Assembly: GCF_051713825.1 (NCBI RefSeq) | Contig: NZ_JBIOQR010000001.1 | Coordinates: forward strand, 992,001 to 1,056,000 | Length of the DNA stretch: 64,000 nt | Reading direction: 5' to 3' | Origin: Enterococcus_K sp051713825 | Lineage (GTDB): Bacteria; Bacillota; Bacilli; Lactobacillales; Enterococcaceae | In this document: piece after piece, positions 43,779-53,961 of the stretch | Layout: each line of letters begins with the position of its first letter | Position numbering within the stretch: position 1 is the stretch's first letter | Program-made: the position numbers and the translations under genes | The notes under the pieces: generated by a model | Told to the model about the DNA's origin: nothing | The model's input: the letters and a program-made list of their open reading frames with translations, nothing else | Database searches by the model: none

Positions 43779-45692
43779 ATGAGGAAATATGAACAATTAG
43801 CAAAACAAATTGTAGAAGAAGTGGGCGGTAAAGACAATGTGGCAAGTCTAACCCATTGTGTAACCAGATTACGTTTTCAGTTAAAGGATGAAAGTAAAGC
43901 GAATGATGACGTCCTAAAAAATATGGATGGCGTAGTTACTGTGATGAAAAGTGGCGGCCAATATCAAGTCGTGATAGGCAATCATGTGGCAGATGTGTAC
44001 AATGATGTTTTACCGATTATTGGTGAAATCCCTCAAGGAACGGCCGATTCAGAACAGCAGGGTTCATTATTTGACCGATTTATTAATGTAATTTCGGGAA
44101 TTTTCCAACCTGTTTTAGGTTTGATGTCAGCGGCCGGTATGCTGAAAGGGCTCAATATTTTATTTAGTGTGGTGGGTCTTTATACAGATACTAGCGGCAC
44201 TTATGTCTTCTTAGACGGAATTTCGGATGCGTTATTTATGTACTTGCCTGTTATTTTAGGGTATACAGCAGCGAAAAAATTTAATTTAAAACCTTTGTTG
44301 GGTGTTTTATTAGGTTTAGCGTTATGTTATCCAGCCCTCCAGCTAAGTGCGTTATCGGGAGCCGGTGAGCCATTATATACTTTATTTGAAGGCACTGTTT
44401 TTCAATCGCCTGTTTACTTAGATATCTTTGGTATTCCATTGATTAGTGTGGACTACACGTCAACAGTGATTCCCATCATTATTATCGTGTACTTTGCTTC
44501 CTACTGTCAAAAACTGTTTGATAAGGTCATTCCAGATGTTGTAAAATTCTTCGTTTCGCCTATGTTAACAATGGTTGTTTCTCTGACGGTTGGTTTCTTA
44601 TTGATTGGCCCATTAGCAACGTTTGGCTCTAATCTGATTGCAGAAGGGGTCATCGCTGTACGAAGTTTCAGTCCAATGGTTTCGGGTGCTTTAGTCGGGT
44701 TCTTCTGGCAAATTTTAGTTATTTTTGGGTTACATTGGGGTATTATTCCCATCTATATCAATAACATTATGACGATTGGTTATGACAATGTAATGATGCC
44801 ATTTTTTGCCGCAACCTTTGCTCAAACAGCGGTTGTTCTTGCTATGATGCTTAAAACAAAAGATAAAAAATTAAAACAAATCGCTTTCCCAGCTGTTATT
44901 TCAGGTATCTTTGGGATTACGGAGCCAGCTATTTATGGGATTACGTTACCTAGAAAAACGCCATTTATTATTAGTTGTATTGCTTCTGGAATTGCGGGCG
45001 CTTACTACGGGTTTGCTAACTTAAAAGAATATATTTTTGGCGGTATGGGTATTTTCGAATTTCCAGCGATGATTAATCCAGAGACACACGGAATGGATGA
45101 TATCGTAGTCGCAGTGATCGGCATTTGTATAGCTGTACCGATTGCCTTAATTTTGACATTTATCTTCTATAAAGATCCAAAAGAAGTCTTAGAAACAAGT
45201 GCAGTACAAGAGGCAACTCCTTCTGAATTAGCGGTGAAACAAATGACCGCTTACAGTCCATTAACAGGGACCGTTATTCCTCAAGAAAAGATTGAGGATG
45301 TTGCTTTTTCTCAAGGCTTATTAGGAAAAGGCTTAGGTATTTATCCAACAATTGGCGAAGTAGTCGCGCCATTTGATGGCACATTAGTTACCGTTTTTCC
45401 TACCAAACACGCATTGGGAATTGTGTCAGATGAAGGCTTGGAGCTATTGATTCACGTTGGCCTAAATACGGTTCAGTTAGATGGCCAACATTTTACCAGT
45501 TATGTAGAACAGGGACAAAGAGTGACGAAGGGCCAACGCTTATTGAGCTTTGATATCCAAGCAATCGAAGCGGCCGGGTTTAGTGTCGAAGTGCCCATTA
45601 TCGTAACAAACACACAAGATTACGAGGATATTGTCGTAACCACAGAAAAGACCATAGAAAAAGACGCGTTCCTTTTCTCAGCTTTGACTTAA
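43779..45692 (+). CDS. bglP: Beta-glucoside PTS transporter EIIBCA
   Basis: A 637-residue permease with domain order IIB (about 1-85; phosphocysteine in LTHCVTRLRF), IIC (about 100-460, some ten membrane segments, with GITEPAIYGITLP) and IIA (about 485-637; phosphohistidine in ELLIHVGLNTVQLDG). It imports and phosphorylates beta-glucosides. It is the last gene of the operon with the 6-phospho-beta-glucosidase and antiterminator, with GGAGGAAAAA before its start. Confidence 0.95.
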   Translation: MRKYEQLAKQIVEEVGGKDNVASLTHCVTRLRFQLKDESKANDDVLKNMDGVVTVMKSGGQYQVVIGNHVADVYNDVLPIIGEIPQGTADSEQQGSLFDRFINVISGIFQPVLGLMSAAGMLKGLNILFSVVGLYTDTSGTYVFLDGISDALFMYLPVILGYTAAKKFNLKPLLGVLLGLALCYPALQLSALSGAGEPLYTLFEGTVFQSPVYLDIFGIPLISVDYTSTVIPIIIIVYFASYCQKLFDKVIPDVVKFFVSPMLTMVVSLTVGFLLIGPLATFGSNLIAEGVIAVRSFSPMVSGALVGFFWQILVIFGLHWGIIPIYINNIMTIGYDNVMMPFFAATFAQTAVVLAMMLKTKDKKLKQIAFPAVISGIFGITEPAIYGITLPRKTPFIISCIASGIAGAYYGFANLKEYIFGGMGIFEFPAMINPETHGMDDIVVAVIGICIAVPIALILTFIFYKDPKEVLETSAVQEATPSELAVKQMTAYSPLTGTVIPQEKIEDVAFSQGLLGKGLGIYPTIGEVVAPFDGTLVTVFPTKHALGIVSDEGLELLIHVGLNTVQLDGQHFTSYVEQGQRVTKGQRLLSFDIQAIEAAGFSVEVPIIVTNTQDYEDIVVTTEKTIEKDAFLFSALT

Positions 45693-45710
45693 GTAAAGAA
45701 CTATCGAGTA

Positions 45711-45748
45711 GAAACTCTTCATCAGTTTGGTGAGGGGTTTTATTTTTG
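45711..45748 (+). terminator. Terminator after bglP
   Basis: GAAACTCTTCA pairs with TGAGGGGTTTT through G-T wobble pairs, followed by ATTTTTG. It ends the beta-glucoside operon. Confidence 0.7.
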
Positions 45749-45918
45749 TTGCGGCTTTTTCCTACCCCTGTTATGTTGGGAAGATTGTAAACAAATCGAC
45801 GGTGTATCAAGCAGAGGTTTGGTTTGTTTAATGCAATTGGGCGACAAAAAATTTACGAATGAATACTTAGGTGGGATACGTTATAATAAGGTGATAGGAT
45901 TATTTTAGGGAGGCACAC

Positions 45919-46641
45919 TTGATGAGATTTCAAGAACGTGTAATCAACAATGAGCACAAACTGACTGATTTAGAGGATGAACTTGTCCGATATATCACTC
46001 AGAATAAACAGATTGTTTCTTCAACCACAATTGTTGATTTAGCTAGTCAATTTTATACAGTTCCTAATACGATTACTCGGCTTGCTCATAAGTTGGGCTA
46101 CTCAGGATATTCTGAGATGAAGATTGAGTTAAAGCGTGAAGTGGGTGAAACGAGTTCGCTGACTGTCCCTCAAAAAGAGATTTTGTTGAAAAACTTTGAA
46201 TTAATTGATGTGGAACGGGAAAAACGAGTGATACAGTTATTTAAGCAGACAAATCGAATTAATTTTTTTGCGATAGGACAGACCGCGTATGCTGCCAAAA
46301 TTATTGTTGACAACTTTTATGCGATAAATAATGACAAAGCTTTTTTTCACACCTATGCCAATGAAGTGAGACATAAAATTGAACATTCCACAAACGAGTT
46401 ATTTTTCTTTGTCAGTCTTTCAGGGGAGAAAGAACAAATTCTTGAACTAGCTAGATTGACTAAAGAGTATAGCCATACCTTGATTTCATTGACAGGTTTA
46501 ACGAATAACTCACTGGCTAGAATGGCTGATATCAGTTTATTCTGTTATTCACCAGAAGTAACCATTAATAATTACAATATTACGGATAAAACGCCGTTAC
46601 TAATCATTATGAACAGTTTATTGCATGCGTATAGTAAATAG
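45919..46641 (+). CDS. RpiR/MurR-family transcriptional regulator
   Basis: A 240-residue regulator. The N-terminal helix-turn-helix domain (about 1-75) includes TTIVDLASQFYTVPNTITRLA. The C-terminal SIS domain (about 105-230), which binds a phosphosugar, includes NFFAIGQTAYAAKIIVDNF and FFVSLSGEKEQILELARL. It stands just before the mannosylglycerate-type PTS operon on the same strand, with a terminator between, and is its probable regulator. In E. coli the equivalent operon is controlled by a GntR-type protein, so this pairing is different. Confidence 0.88.
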   Translation: MMRFQERVINNEHKLTDLEDELVRYITQNKQIVSSTTIVDLASQFYTVPNTITRLAHKLGYSGYSEMKIELKREVGETSSLTVPQKEILLKNFELIDVEREKRVIQLFKQTNRINFFAIGQTAYAAKIIVDNFYAINNDKAFFHTYANEVRHKIEHSTNELFFFVSLSGEKEQILELARLTKEYSHTLISLTGLTNNSLARMADISLFCYSPEVTINNYNITDKTPLLIIMNSLLHAYSK

Positions 46642-46666
46642 AATTTACTTGTGTAAAATTACACGT

Positions 46667-46702
46667 CAACCCCTACATCTTGAATGAAAGGGGTTTATTT
46701 TT
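46667..46702 (+). terminator. Terminator after the RpiR gene
   Basis: CAACCCCT pairs with AGGGGTTT (46689-46696) and is followed by ATTTTTATT. Confidence 0.75.
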
Positions 46703-46767
46703 ATTAGAAAATCAGTGAAGAAGGCCTGTAGATGGTAGACTCTAGTCATTAAAGGAGGAGAAATGAT

Positions 46768-48660
46768 ATGAATTTAGTACACGCAACATCCAATGCCCTT
46801 ATTTATTTAGATGAATCATTGTCAACACGTGAAGAAGTATTTGAATTCATGACCCAAAAGTTATATGAAAATGGCAAGGTTTCAGATCAAGCCGAGTTTT
46901 TAAAAGCGATTCATGATCGTGAAGGTCTATCGGTTACAGGGTTTGAGAACGGCTTAGCAATCCCCCATGGAAAGTCATCCAGTGTTTTGGAAGCATCGTT
47001 TTCGATTGTCCGTTTGAAAGAGCCCCTGACAGATTACCCTAGTTTAGATCCAAATAATAAAGTTTCGCTTGTTTTTATGTTGGCGATTCCTGATTCGGAG
47101 GCTGGAAGTACGCATTTAGATATCTTGGCAAAACTGGCGGGACGTTTGTCAGATAGTCCCTTCTTAGAAAAATTCAAGCAAGCGAAAACCTCACAAGAGA
47201 TTCTAGTATTGTTGGATTCAAAAGAAGAAGTTAGCCATCAGAACACTGAAAATAAAGGCTTGATTTTAGGAATCACCGCTTGTGCTGCAGGGATTGCTCA
47301 TACCTACATGGCTGCTGAGTCAATTACGAAAGCAGCGAATCAAATGGGGTATCAAGCGCGTATCGAAAAACAAGGAGCCAAAGGAATTGAAGATCGAATT
47401 ACCGCTAAAGAGGTTAATCAAGCAGTCGGAATCATTTTTGCTCATGATGTGAGTTTAAAAGGAATCGAACGGTTTAAAAATATTCCCAAAGTTGATACAA
47501 CTGTTGCTGAGCCGATTAAGCATCCAAATGAAGTAGTCGAGCGCTTGTTAGAAAAGGCCCAAAACTTTGAGCCAGATGAAGAGCACATAGAAGCTCTAGA
47601 AGAGGAAGAAACAAAATCTTTCGGTCAAACGGTTAAGGACGCCATTTTGACAGGAATTTCTTATATTATTCCGATTATTATTGCCGGGGGAATGATTTCT
47701 ACCGTTGCTGTATTAATTACGCAAATATTTGGACTACAAGATTTAGCCGGGACAGAAGGCAGCTGGTTGTTCTTATTAAAAGGGCTAGGTGGTGGCTTAT
47801 TAGGCAATTTAATGATTCCAATATTGTCAGGTTATATGGCCTATTCAATCGCTGATAAGCCCGGACTTACTCCAGGATTAGCTGGCGGATTGGCAGCAAT
47901 GACTATTAATAGTGGTTTCCTTGGTGGGATGCTGTCAGGTTTACTTGCAGGCTTCTTTATGGAATGGATGAAACGTAATATCAAAGCCAAAGGAGTTTTT
48001 TCAGGTTTTGTAACTTTCTGGGTTTATCCTGTAATGGGTTCTCTTTTGGTGGGTGTGATTATGTTGTTTGTGATTGGAAAGCCAGTTGCAGCAATTAATA
48101 CAGGCCTCATTGGGTGGTTAGATACTTTGCAAGGAAGTAATGCGCTCATTTTAGGTGCGGTTCTTGGAGCAATGGTTTCGTTTGACTTAGGAGGACCAGT
48201 CAATAAGGCGGCTTATGCGTTCTGTATTGCGGCTATGTCTAATGGCAACTTTATTCCTTATTGTACCTTTGCTTCTGTAAAAATGGTTTCGGCATTCTCA
48301 CTATCTGCTGCTTGTTTAATAAAGAAAAATTTATTTACTGAGCAAGAAAGAGAAATTGGCAACCAAACATGGTTACTTGGATTAGCTGGGATTACTGAAG
48401 GAGCGATTCCTTTTGCTATGGGCGATCCCGTACGTGTGATTGGTTCCTTTGTGGGTGGTTCAATTGTTACTGGAGCGATTGTCGCATACGCAGGAATTGG
48501 CTTGAATGTACCCGGTGCAGGTATTTTCTCCATGTTTTTACTTGAAGGAGATAATAGCCTAGTGTCAGCTGCGATTTGGCTTGGAGCTGCATTAGTAGGT
48601 GCGGTAATTTCAACTATTCTATTAATCATTACTCGTCAGCAAAAATTAAACAAAGCATAA
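46768..48660 (+). CDS. mngA: PTS EIIABC, fructose/mannosylglycerate type
   Basis: A 630-residue transporter with domain order IIA (about 1-150; phosphohistidine in GLAIPHGKSS), IIB (about 165-260; phosphocysteine in GITACAAGIAHTYMAAES) and IIC (about 285-625). It is the HrsA/MngA type of the fructose family. The next genes are a GH38 mannosidase and a glycerate kinase, which points to 2-O-alpha-mannosyl-D-glycerate as substrate: it would be taken up and phosphorylated on mannose C6. The symbol rests on this context and is inferred. Confidence 0.85.
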   Translation: MNLVHATSNALIYLDESLSTREEVFEFMTQKLYENGKVSDQAEFLKAIHDREGLSVTGFENGLAIPHGKSSSVLEASFSIVRLKEPLTDYPSLDPNNKVSLVFMLAIPDSEAGSTHLDILAKLAGRLSDSPFLEKFKQAKTSQEILVLLDSKEEVSHQNTENKGLILGITACAAGIAHTYMAAESITKAANQMGYQARIEKQGAKGIEDRITAKEVNQAVGIIFAHDVSLKGIERFKNIPKVDTTVAEPIKHPNEVVERLLEKAQNFEPDEEHIEALEEEETKSFGQTVKDAILTGISYIIPIIIAGGMISTVAVLITQIFGLQDLAGTEGSWLFLLKGLGGGLLGNLMIPILSGYMAYSIADKPGLTPGLAGGLAAMTINSGFLGGMLSGLLAGFFMEWMKRNIKAKGVFSGFVTFWVYPVMGSLLVGVIMLFVIGKPVAAINTGLIGWLDTLQGSNALILGAVLGAMVSFDLGGPVNKAAYAFCIAAMSNGNFIPYCTFASVKMVSAFSLSAACLIKKNLFTEQEREIGNQTWLLGLAGITEGAIPFAMGDPVRVIGSFVGGSIVTGAIVAYAGIGLNVPGAGIFSMFLLEGDNSLVSAAIWLGAALVGAVISTILLIITRQQKLNKA

Positions 48661-48697
48661 ACAGAAATTTTAACAGAAGATTAGGTGGGGAATTTTT

Positions 48698-51295
48698 ATG
48701 AAAAGTGTACACATTGTGCCACATATGCATTGGGATCGAGAATGGTATTTTTCAACAGAAGAGTCCAGAATATTACTGGTAAATAACATGGCAGAAATAC
48801 TGGATATGTTAGAGAGCAATCCAGAGTATCCCCACTATGTTTTAGATGGTCAAACAGCGGTTTTAGAAGACTATTTTGCCGTTTGTCCTGAAGAAAGAGA
48901 GCGTGTTGAAAAACTCGTTAAAGCAGGGAAGCTAATTATTGGTCCTTGGTATACACAAACAGATGAAATGGTCGTTGGCGGAGAATCGATTGTCAGAAAT
49001 CTTCTTTATGGAACGAAAGATAGTCAGGAATTAGGAGAACCGATGAGGATTGGTTATTTACCAGATTCATTTGGACAAAGTGGTCAAATGCCTCAGATTC
49101 TGAAGGGGTTTGACATAGACCGTGCCATCTTTTGGCGAGGAATTTCCGAGCGTCATGGAACGGATAAGACAGAATTTTATTGGCAAGGAAATGATGGTTC
49201 AAAGGTCCTAACGCAGCTCTTTCCCTTAGGATATGCCATTGGTAAATATCTGCCAGAAGAAGCGACTGCCTTGAAACAACGGATGGATAAATATTTTGCA
49301 GTTTTGGATAAAGGGGCAACAGGCGATGAACTGATTATCCCGAACGGCCATGATCAAATGCCTATTCAAAAAAATATTTTTACAATTATTGAGAAGCTCG
49401 AAACGTTATATCCAGAGCGCAAGTTTTTTTTAAGTCGTTATGAAAATGTTTTTGACATGTTGGAAAAACAAACAGACTTACCCGTTGTAAAAGGTGAGTT
49501 TATAGATGGGAAATATAGCCGGGTCCACCGTAGTATTTTTTCAACACGAATGGATATTAAGGCTGCAAACACCCGCATAGAAAATAAAATCACCGCAATC
49601 CTTGAGCCGTTAGCTTCGATTGCATACTCATTAGGGCACACCTATCATCATGGGTTAATTGAGGGTATTTGGAAAGAGATTATGAAAAACCATGCACATG
49701 ATAGTATTGGTTGTTGCTGCTCTGACAAAGTTCATTTTGAAATCATGAGCCGCTTTATTAATGCGGAAGAACGTCTTGATCGTTTGATTGAATTTTATCA
49801 GAGGAAAATTACGGAAAGCACTCCTGATGTTGAGGATACAGATAAGCTTGTTGTTTTTAACTTACTTCCTTATAAAAGAACTGAGGTAGTTACAACGAAG
49901 ATTATCACCAAACGTGCAGGATTTTCGTTAATCGATACAAACCAAACACCAATTGAGTATACCATTTTGGCTGATGAAGTGATTGATCCTGGGTTGATTG
50001 ATCGACAAATTGTTCATTACGGCAATTACGAGCCGTTTATTCAATATACGATTCAGTTCGAACAAACGCTACCTGCGATGGGTTATGAAACGGTCTATAT
50101 TCATACAGAGACACCGAAAGAGACGCAGACAGACCAAGTAGAGGCCACTAATTTTATCGAAAACGAACAATTTATTCTCCGTGCGAATACGAATGGCACG
50201 ATTAGTCTAACTAGCAAGCAAGGGGGAGTTGACTATGATCAAATCCTTTCTTTAGAGGATGTCGCTGATGACGGGGATGAATATGATTTTTCACCACTTG
50301 AAAATGATGTTGCCCTTTACTCAAAAGACTCGGTTGTAGCCACTGTAGAAACCACCAAAAGTGAGTATGCTGAAACCATGGAAATTTCTTATACTTGGAA
50401 ATTACCAAAAAGTTTAGTCGAGCGAAAAGAGAGCGGTCAAACGAACACTCTATCAGTCAAACTGACAGTGGCTGTTTCAAAACAAACAAAAAGGATTCAT
50501 TTAAGCATTCAAATTGGAAACACTTGCGAAGATCACCGAGTGCGTTTGCTGATTCCAACGGGGATTGCTTCAGCTTTTTCGATTGCAGATAATCAGTTTG
50601 GGACAGTTAAGCGTCCAGTAGTTGATGAAACTCTTGCAACATGGACTGAAGAGGAATGGGACGAACGACCTGATAGTATCTATCCATTTTTGACGACAGT
50701 TTCTCTAACAAATGAAAAACGAAGCGTCTCTGTATTAACAAACAGTTCGAGAGAATACGAAGTCGTAGGAGATACGTACGATTGTTTAGCGATTACGTTG
50801 TTCAGAAGTATTGGTGTATTAGGAAAAGAAAATCTTTTAAGAAGACCTGGCCGACCTTCTGGAATTAAGATGGCAACCCCAGATTCACAGCTGTTGAAGG
50901 AGCTTGAGTTAGATCTTAGTCTTTCTTTCTCAGATGAAACAATTGACAAAGCGAATCCTTATAAAGTGGCAAAAGAGTATTTAACGCCAGTGATTTCTTA
51001 TAATCAAATGGGCTATCATGCGATGAAGTTAAATCCGTCAAATGTGGTGGCGCCTGTAAATTATTCGCTATTTTCTCAAGAAAATCCTCAATTAATCGTT
51101 AGTACGGTTAAAAAAGCAGAGAACTCTGCGGATATCTTGGCTCGTTTCTATAATCCAACTGAGAAAGCAGAGTCTCTTTCAGTCAATCAAAAGGCCACGC
51201 CCTCATTGGTTCACTATCAATTAAATGAAAAACGAACTGCAGAAACATCTAATGAGATAGGTAAAAATGAAGTAAAAACAATCAAAATTAACTAA
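48698..51295 (+). CDS. mngB: GH38 alpha-mannosidase / mannosylglycerate hydrolase
   Basis: An 865-residue GH38 enzyme. The zinc site starts with HIVPHMHWDREWYFS at the N-terminus; GYLPDSFGQSGQMPQIL carries the region of the catalytic Asp, and NHAHDSIGCCC a further conserved metal-site His region. The family cleaves alpha-mannosides; beside an MngA-type PTS and a glycerate kinase, the expected reaction is mannosyl-6-phosphate-glycerate to mannose-6-phosphate and glycerate. It is cytoplasmic (no signal peptide). It sits 37 bases after mngA with AGGTGGGG as ribosome site. Confidence 0.9.
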   Translation: MKSVHIVPHMHWDREWYFSTEESRILLVNNMAEILDMLESNPEYPHYVLDGQTAVLEDYFAVCPEERERVEKLVKAGKLIIGPWYTQTDEMVVGGESIVRNLLYGTKDSQELGEPMRIGYLPDSFGQSGQMPQILKGFDIDRAIFWRGISERHGTDKTEFYWQGNDGSKVLTQLFPLGYAIGKYLPEEATALKQRMDKYFAVLDKGATGDELIIPNGHDQMPIQKNIFTIIEKLETLYPERKFFLSRYENVFDMLEKQTDLPVVKGEFIDGKYSRVHRSIFSTRMDIKAANTRIENKITAILEPLASIAYSLGHTYHHGLIEGIWKEIMKNHAHDSIGCCCSDKVHFEIMSRFINAEERLDRLIEFYQRKITESTPDVEDTDKLVVFNLLPYKRTEVVTTKIITKRAGFSLIDTNQTPIEYTILADEVIDPGLIDRQIVHYGNYEPFIQYTIQFEQTLPAMGYETVYIHTETPKETQTDQVEATNFIENEQFILRANTNGTISLTSKQGGVDYDQILSLEDVADDGDEYDFSPLENDVALYSKDSVVATVETTKSEYAETMEISYTWKLPKSLVERKESGQTNTLSVKLTVAVSKQTKRIHLSIQIGNTCEDHRVRLLIPTGIASAFSIADNQFGTVKRPVVDETLATWTEEEWDERPDSIYPFLTTVSLTNEKRSVSVLTNSSREYEVVGDTYDCLAITLFRSIGVLGKENLLRRPGRPSGIKMATPDSQLLKELELDLSLSFSDETIDKANPYKVAKEYLTPVISYNQMGYHAMKLNPSNVVAPVNYSLFSQENPQLIVSTVKKAENSADILARFYNPTEKAESLSVNQKATPSLVHYQLNEKRTAETSNEIGKNEVKTIKIN

Positions 51296-51356
51296 ATCAA
51301 GAGAATCTAAGGAGCGAAACTAGCTGTTTAGATTCTTTTTGGAAAGGAAGAGGACG

Positions 51357-52490
51357 TTGAAGATACTCACGGTGATTGACTCGATGAAAGGATCATTAAC
51401 GAGTCAAGAAGCAAATGCAATTGTTGCGGATTCATTTAGAGAGGAAACTCTATTTGTTGAGGAAGTAGCCATTGCTGATGGTGGAGAAGGAACGGTTGCG
51501 GCTTTTTTGTCTAATTTGAAGGGAGAAAGGATCGTTGAACGTTGCCATAATTTATATGGGAAAAAGATGATGGGGACGTATGGTTGGATTCCTTCTCAAA
51601 AATTGGCCATCATAGAAACGGCGGAAACTTGTGGTATTCATTTGCTAGATGGAACAGAGCAAACGCATCCCGAGAATACCCATTCATTTGGATTGGCAGA
51701 GCAGATTCTTTCAGCAATGAATAAAGGAGCCAAAAAAATTATCGTGGGTCTCGGTGGTACGGGAACAATTGATGGCGGGATTGGTGTCTTGCATGGGTTA
51801 GGGGTTCGTTTCTTAGACTCACTAGGAAAAATCGTTGAACCTGTGCCTAAAAATTTCCACAAAATTCGGCAGTTCGATGCGTCCAATTTGGTCACAGGTC
51901 TTGAGCAGATTGAGTTTGTGATTGCTGCAGATGTGGCGAGTAAAATAATCGGAGACACAGGAGCTGTTTACATGTTTGGTCAGCAAAAAGGCCTTTTAGC
52001 TGAGGAAATGCCTGATTTTGAAAATAAAATGACTAACTATAGTCAGGTACTTTTAGAAGGTACAAACTCTGAGAAAGGCGACGGAGCAGCTGGTGGAATT
52101 GGCTTAGCTTTGAGAAGGATTGTTAATGCAAGGATGTGTTCAGGACTAGAATTGTTGGCGCAATATAGCTCATTAGAAGATAAAATTAAGCATGCAGATC
52201 TAGTAATTACTGGAGAAGGAATGATTGATAGCCAAAGTATGCAAGGAAAGGTCCCAGTAGGCATTGCTCATATCGCCCAGAAATATCATAAGCCAGTGAT
52301 TGCTTTTGTGGGAAGCGTTCAAGGGGATCCAGAAGATTTTAAGCAGCATGGCTTATCTGTAATCATTCCTTTGATCGACCAAATTACGACACTTGAAGAG
52401 GCTATGTTGAATGCCAAAGATAATCTAAAAAGAGTCGCCACTCGAACAAAAGCCACACTACTTTTGTTATCAAATGAAGCGAGACGATAA
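51357..52490 (+). CDS. Glycerate kinase, GarK/GlxK family
   Basis: I take the TTG at 51357 (LKILTVIDSMKGSLTSQEAN), since AAGGAAGAGG lies 4-13 bases upstream; the TTG at 51339 overlaps that site. The product has 377 residues. Family motifs are DSMKGSLTS at the start, VAIADGGEGTVAAF, GLGGTGTIDGGIG and GDGAAGGIG. It phosphorylates glycerate, feeding it to glycolysis. In the operon with mngA and mngB, it handles the glycerate released from mannosylglycerate. A terminator follows. Confidence 0.92.
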   Translation: MKILTVIDSMKGSLTSQEANAIVADSFREETLFVEEVAIADGGEGTVAAFLSNLKGERIVERCHNLYGKKMMGTYGWIPSQKLAIIETAETCGIHLLDGTEQTHPENTHSFGLAEQILSAMNKGAKKIIVGLGGTGTIDGGIGVLHGLGVRFLDSLGKIVEPVPKNFHKIRQFDASNLVTGLEQIEFVIAADVASKIIGDTGAVYMFGQQKGLLAEEMPDFENKMTNYSQVLLEGTNSEKGDGAAGGIGLALRRIVNARMCSGLELLAQYSSLEDKIKHADLVITGEGMIDSQSMQGKVPVGIAHIAQKYHKPVIAFVGSVQGDPEDFKQHGLSVIIPLIDQITTLEEAMLNAKDNLKRVATRTKATLLLLSNEARR

Positions 52491-52519
52491 AGTATCTAAT
52501 TAGTGATAGTTAATTAATT

Positions 52520-52566
52520 AAAAACTCTGTCACCTTCCTATTGAATGAGGGAGGTACAGAGTTTTT
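52520..52566 (+). terminator. Terminator between glycerate kinase and zinc-ribbon gene
   Basis: AAAACTCTGTCACCTTCC (52521-52538) pairs with 52549-52566, ending in T5. Because the next gene is on the opposite strand, it may serve both. Confidence 0.8.
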
Positions 52567-52579
52567 GCATGTAGTTGAA

Positions 52580-53704
52580 TTAAAAATCTAATGTGCGCGG
52601 TCGTCTGAGTTGGTCTTTGAGTGTGTTTATTTGGCTGAGTAACTCTTTTTTTCGATTGCCAGAAAATAATCCTAACGAATGAAATTCCTCTTGAAGGTTC
52701 TCTAGTGATGTGTAGATACCTTGTTTTTCAAGTGAGTTTACGTGCCATGAGCGATGAATCACTAAGTCGGAAAAGATTTCTTTTTTTGTTTTTAGATAGT
52801 TGGCCATCTCTTGGTCAGCTTTGGTGAAGCCATTGTAAATAGGAATCAGTTGTTCTCCTTTACGGTCGGTGATAATCATCTGCATAGAGGAGGCTACTTG
52901 AACTAATTCGCCACATCGTAGATAAAGGATGAAGCGCTCATAGTTTTCGGTTATTCGATCTGCAAGCACAGTCTTCAAGAAAGTTCTGATGCTATTCGCT
53001 TGAGCAATCTTATTTTGTGCCATGCTGTCAGAGACACTCAAAGGAGGCGTATTTTCTTTTTTGAAGGACGCACTCCAATCAGTGGCCATGGTTTCAAAAA
53101 GTCGTTTGATTAAATGTTGTCGTTTTTGCTCAAGGGCAGGAATTTCTTGTTTTCCTATAATTTTTTTTGAGAAAGCGGTTTGAGGAAAATCACAAAATAG
53201 CTGAACATTTAAAGCGAGTAGGTCACCAAGCTTTTCAGTAGGGTACGATGTAAACATGCGACTTTGATCAACAAGCAGCTTGTAAAAAAACGTATCGTAC
53301 AGTTTGATGGTGCGTGTTTTTAATTGAATAATTTGCTCATCAGGCGCGTCTAACCAGTTCGTTAAACTATCTGTAATCAGTCGATCGATAGTTAGTGTTT
53401 CAAGAGGTGTTTGAAGAGCTACCGCCATAATTTGCCCAAGAATAGATAGGTGATCTTCGTTATCCTCTAATATAAGTTGTTCAGAATGGGTGATAAAAGC
53501 GGCAAAATCACTGGAGTCAAAGGCTTTCTCTTGGGCTTTTTTCAGCTTAGCTAGTTGTTCACCACGAGTATGAGCCCTGCCCTCACCCGATAATCTCGTT
53601 GCTTCTTCTATGGTAAAAGAGGTTCGACAATACTTGCATACATACAAGCCAGCCTTTTTTTCAAACTCGTTACTTCCGCATTGCTCACAAATAATTTTTT
53701 TCAA
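52580..53704 (-). CDS. Zinc-ribbon protein of unknown function, 374 residues
   Basis: The N-terminus MKKIICEQCGSNEFEKKAGL with a second pair in CKYC (about 24-27) is a TFIIB-type zinc ribbon. The rest is a largely helical soluble region of about 330 residues with no motif I know. It resembles TFIIB-type zinc-ribbon proteins seen in many Firmicutes. No signal peptide or membrane helix. The C-terminal stretch is rich in Lys/Leu (SQINTLKDQLRRPRT). It stands alone. Confidence 0.65.
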   Translation of the reverse strand: MKKIICEQCGSNEFEKKAGLYVCKYCRTSFTIEEATRLSGEGRAHTRGEQLAKLKKAQEKAFDSSDFAAFITHSEQLILEDNEDHLSILGQIMAVALQTPLETLTIDRLITDSLTNWLDAPDEQIIQLKTRTIKLYDTFFYKLLVDQSRMFTSYPTEKLGDLLALNVQLFCDFPQTAFSKKIIGKQEIPALEQKRQHLIKRLFETMATDWSASFKKENTPPLSVSDSMAQNKIAQANSIRTFLKTVLADRITENYERFILYLRCGELVQVASSMQMIITDRKGEQLIPIYNGFTKADQEMANYLKTKKEIFSDLVIHRSWHVNSLEKQGIYTSLENLQEEFHSLGLFSGNRKKELLSQINTLKDQLRRPRTLDF

Positions 53705-53961
53705 AAAAGGTCCCTCGTTTCAATAAAATTCTACCTCCATTATAGCAAAGGAAATGAAGACAACAATGAGAATAGGGAAAAAAGTCGATTCTTAAGAATT
53801 ATGTAAGTGTCTGACAGATGCGATGAGTCTAGAATCACTGACAGAGAATCAACAATCGTTTAAAATGTGGGGAATTCATGTCAATTTCAATAAAAATCTT
53901 TATAAATAATGATTTTTATATTATACTCAAACTAAGAAAAACTAACGACTTGGAGATAGAC

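Noticed and set aside
48258..48629. Minus-strand open frame of 123 residues
   Set aside because: It is a shadow of the EIIC domain of the mannosylglycerate PTS, with no ribosome binding site and biased composition.
48993..49319. Minus-strand open frame of 108 residues
   Set aside because: Lies wholly inside the GH38 gene on the other strand; no start signal.
51638..51958. Minus-strand open frame of 106 residues
   Set aside because: Lies wholly inside the glycerate kinase gene and shows no motif or start signal.
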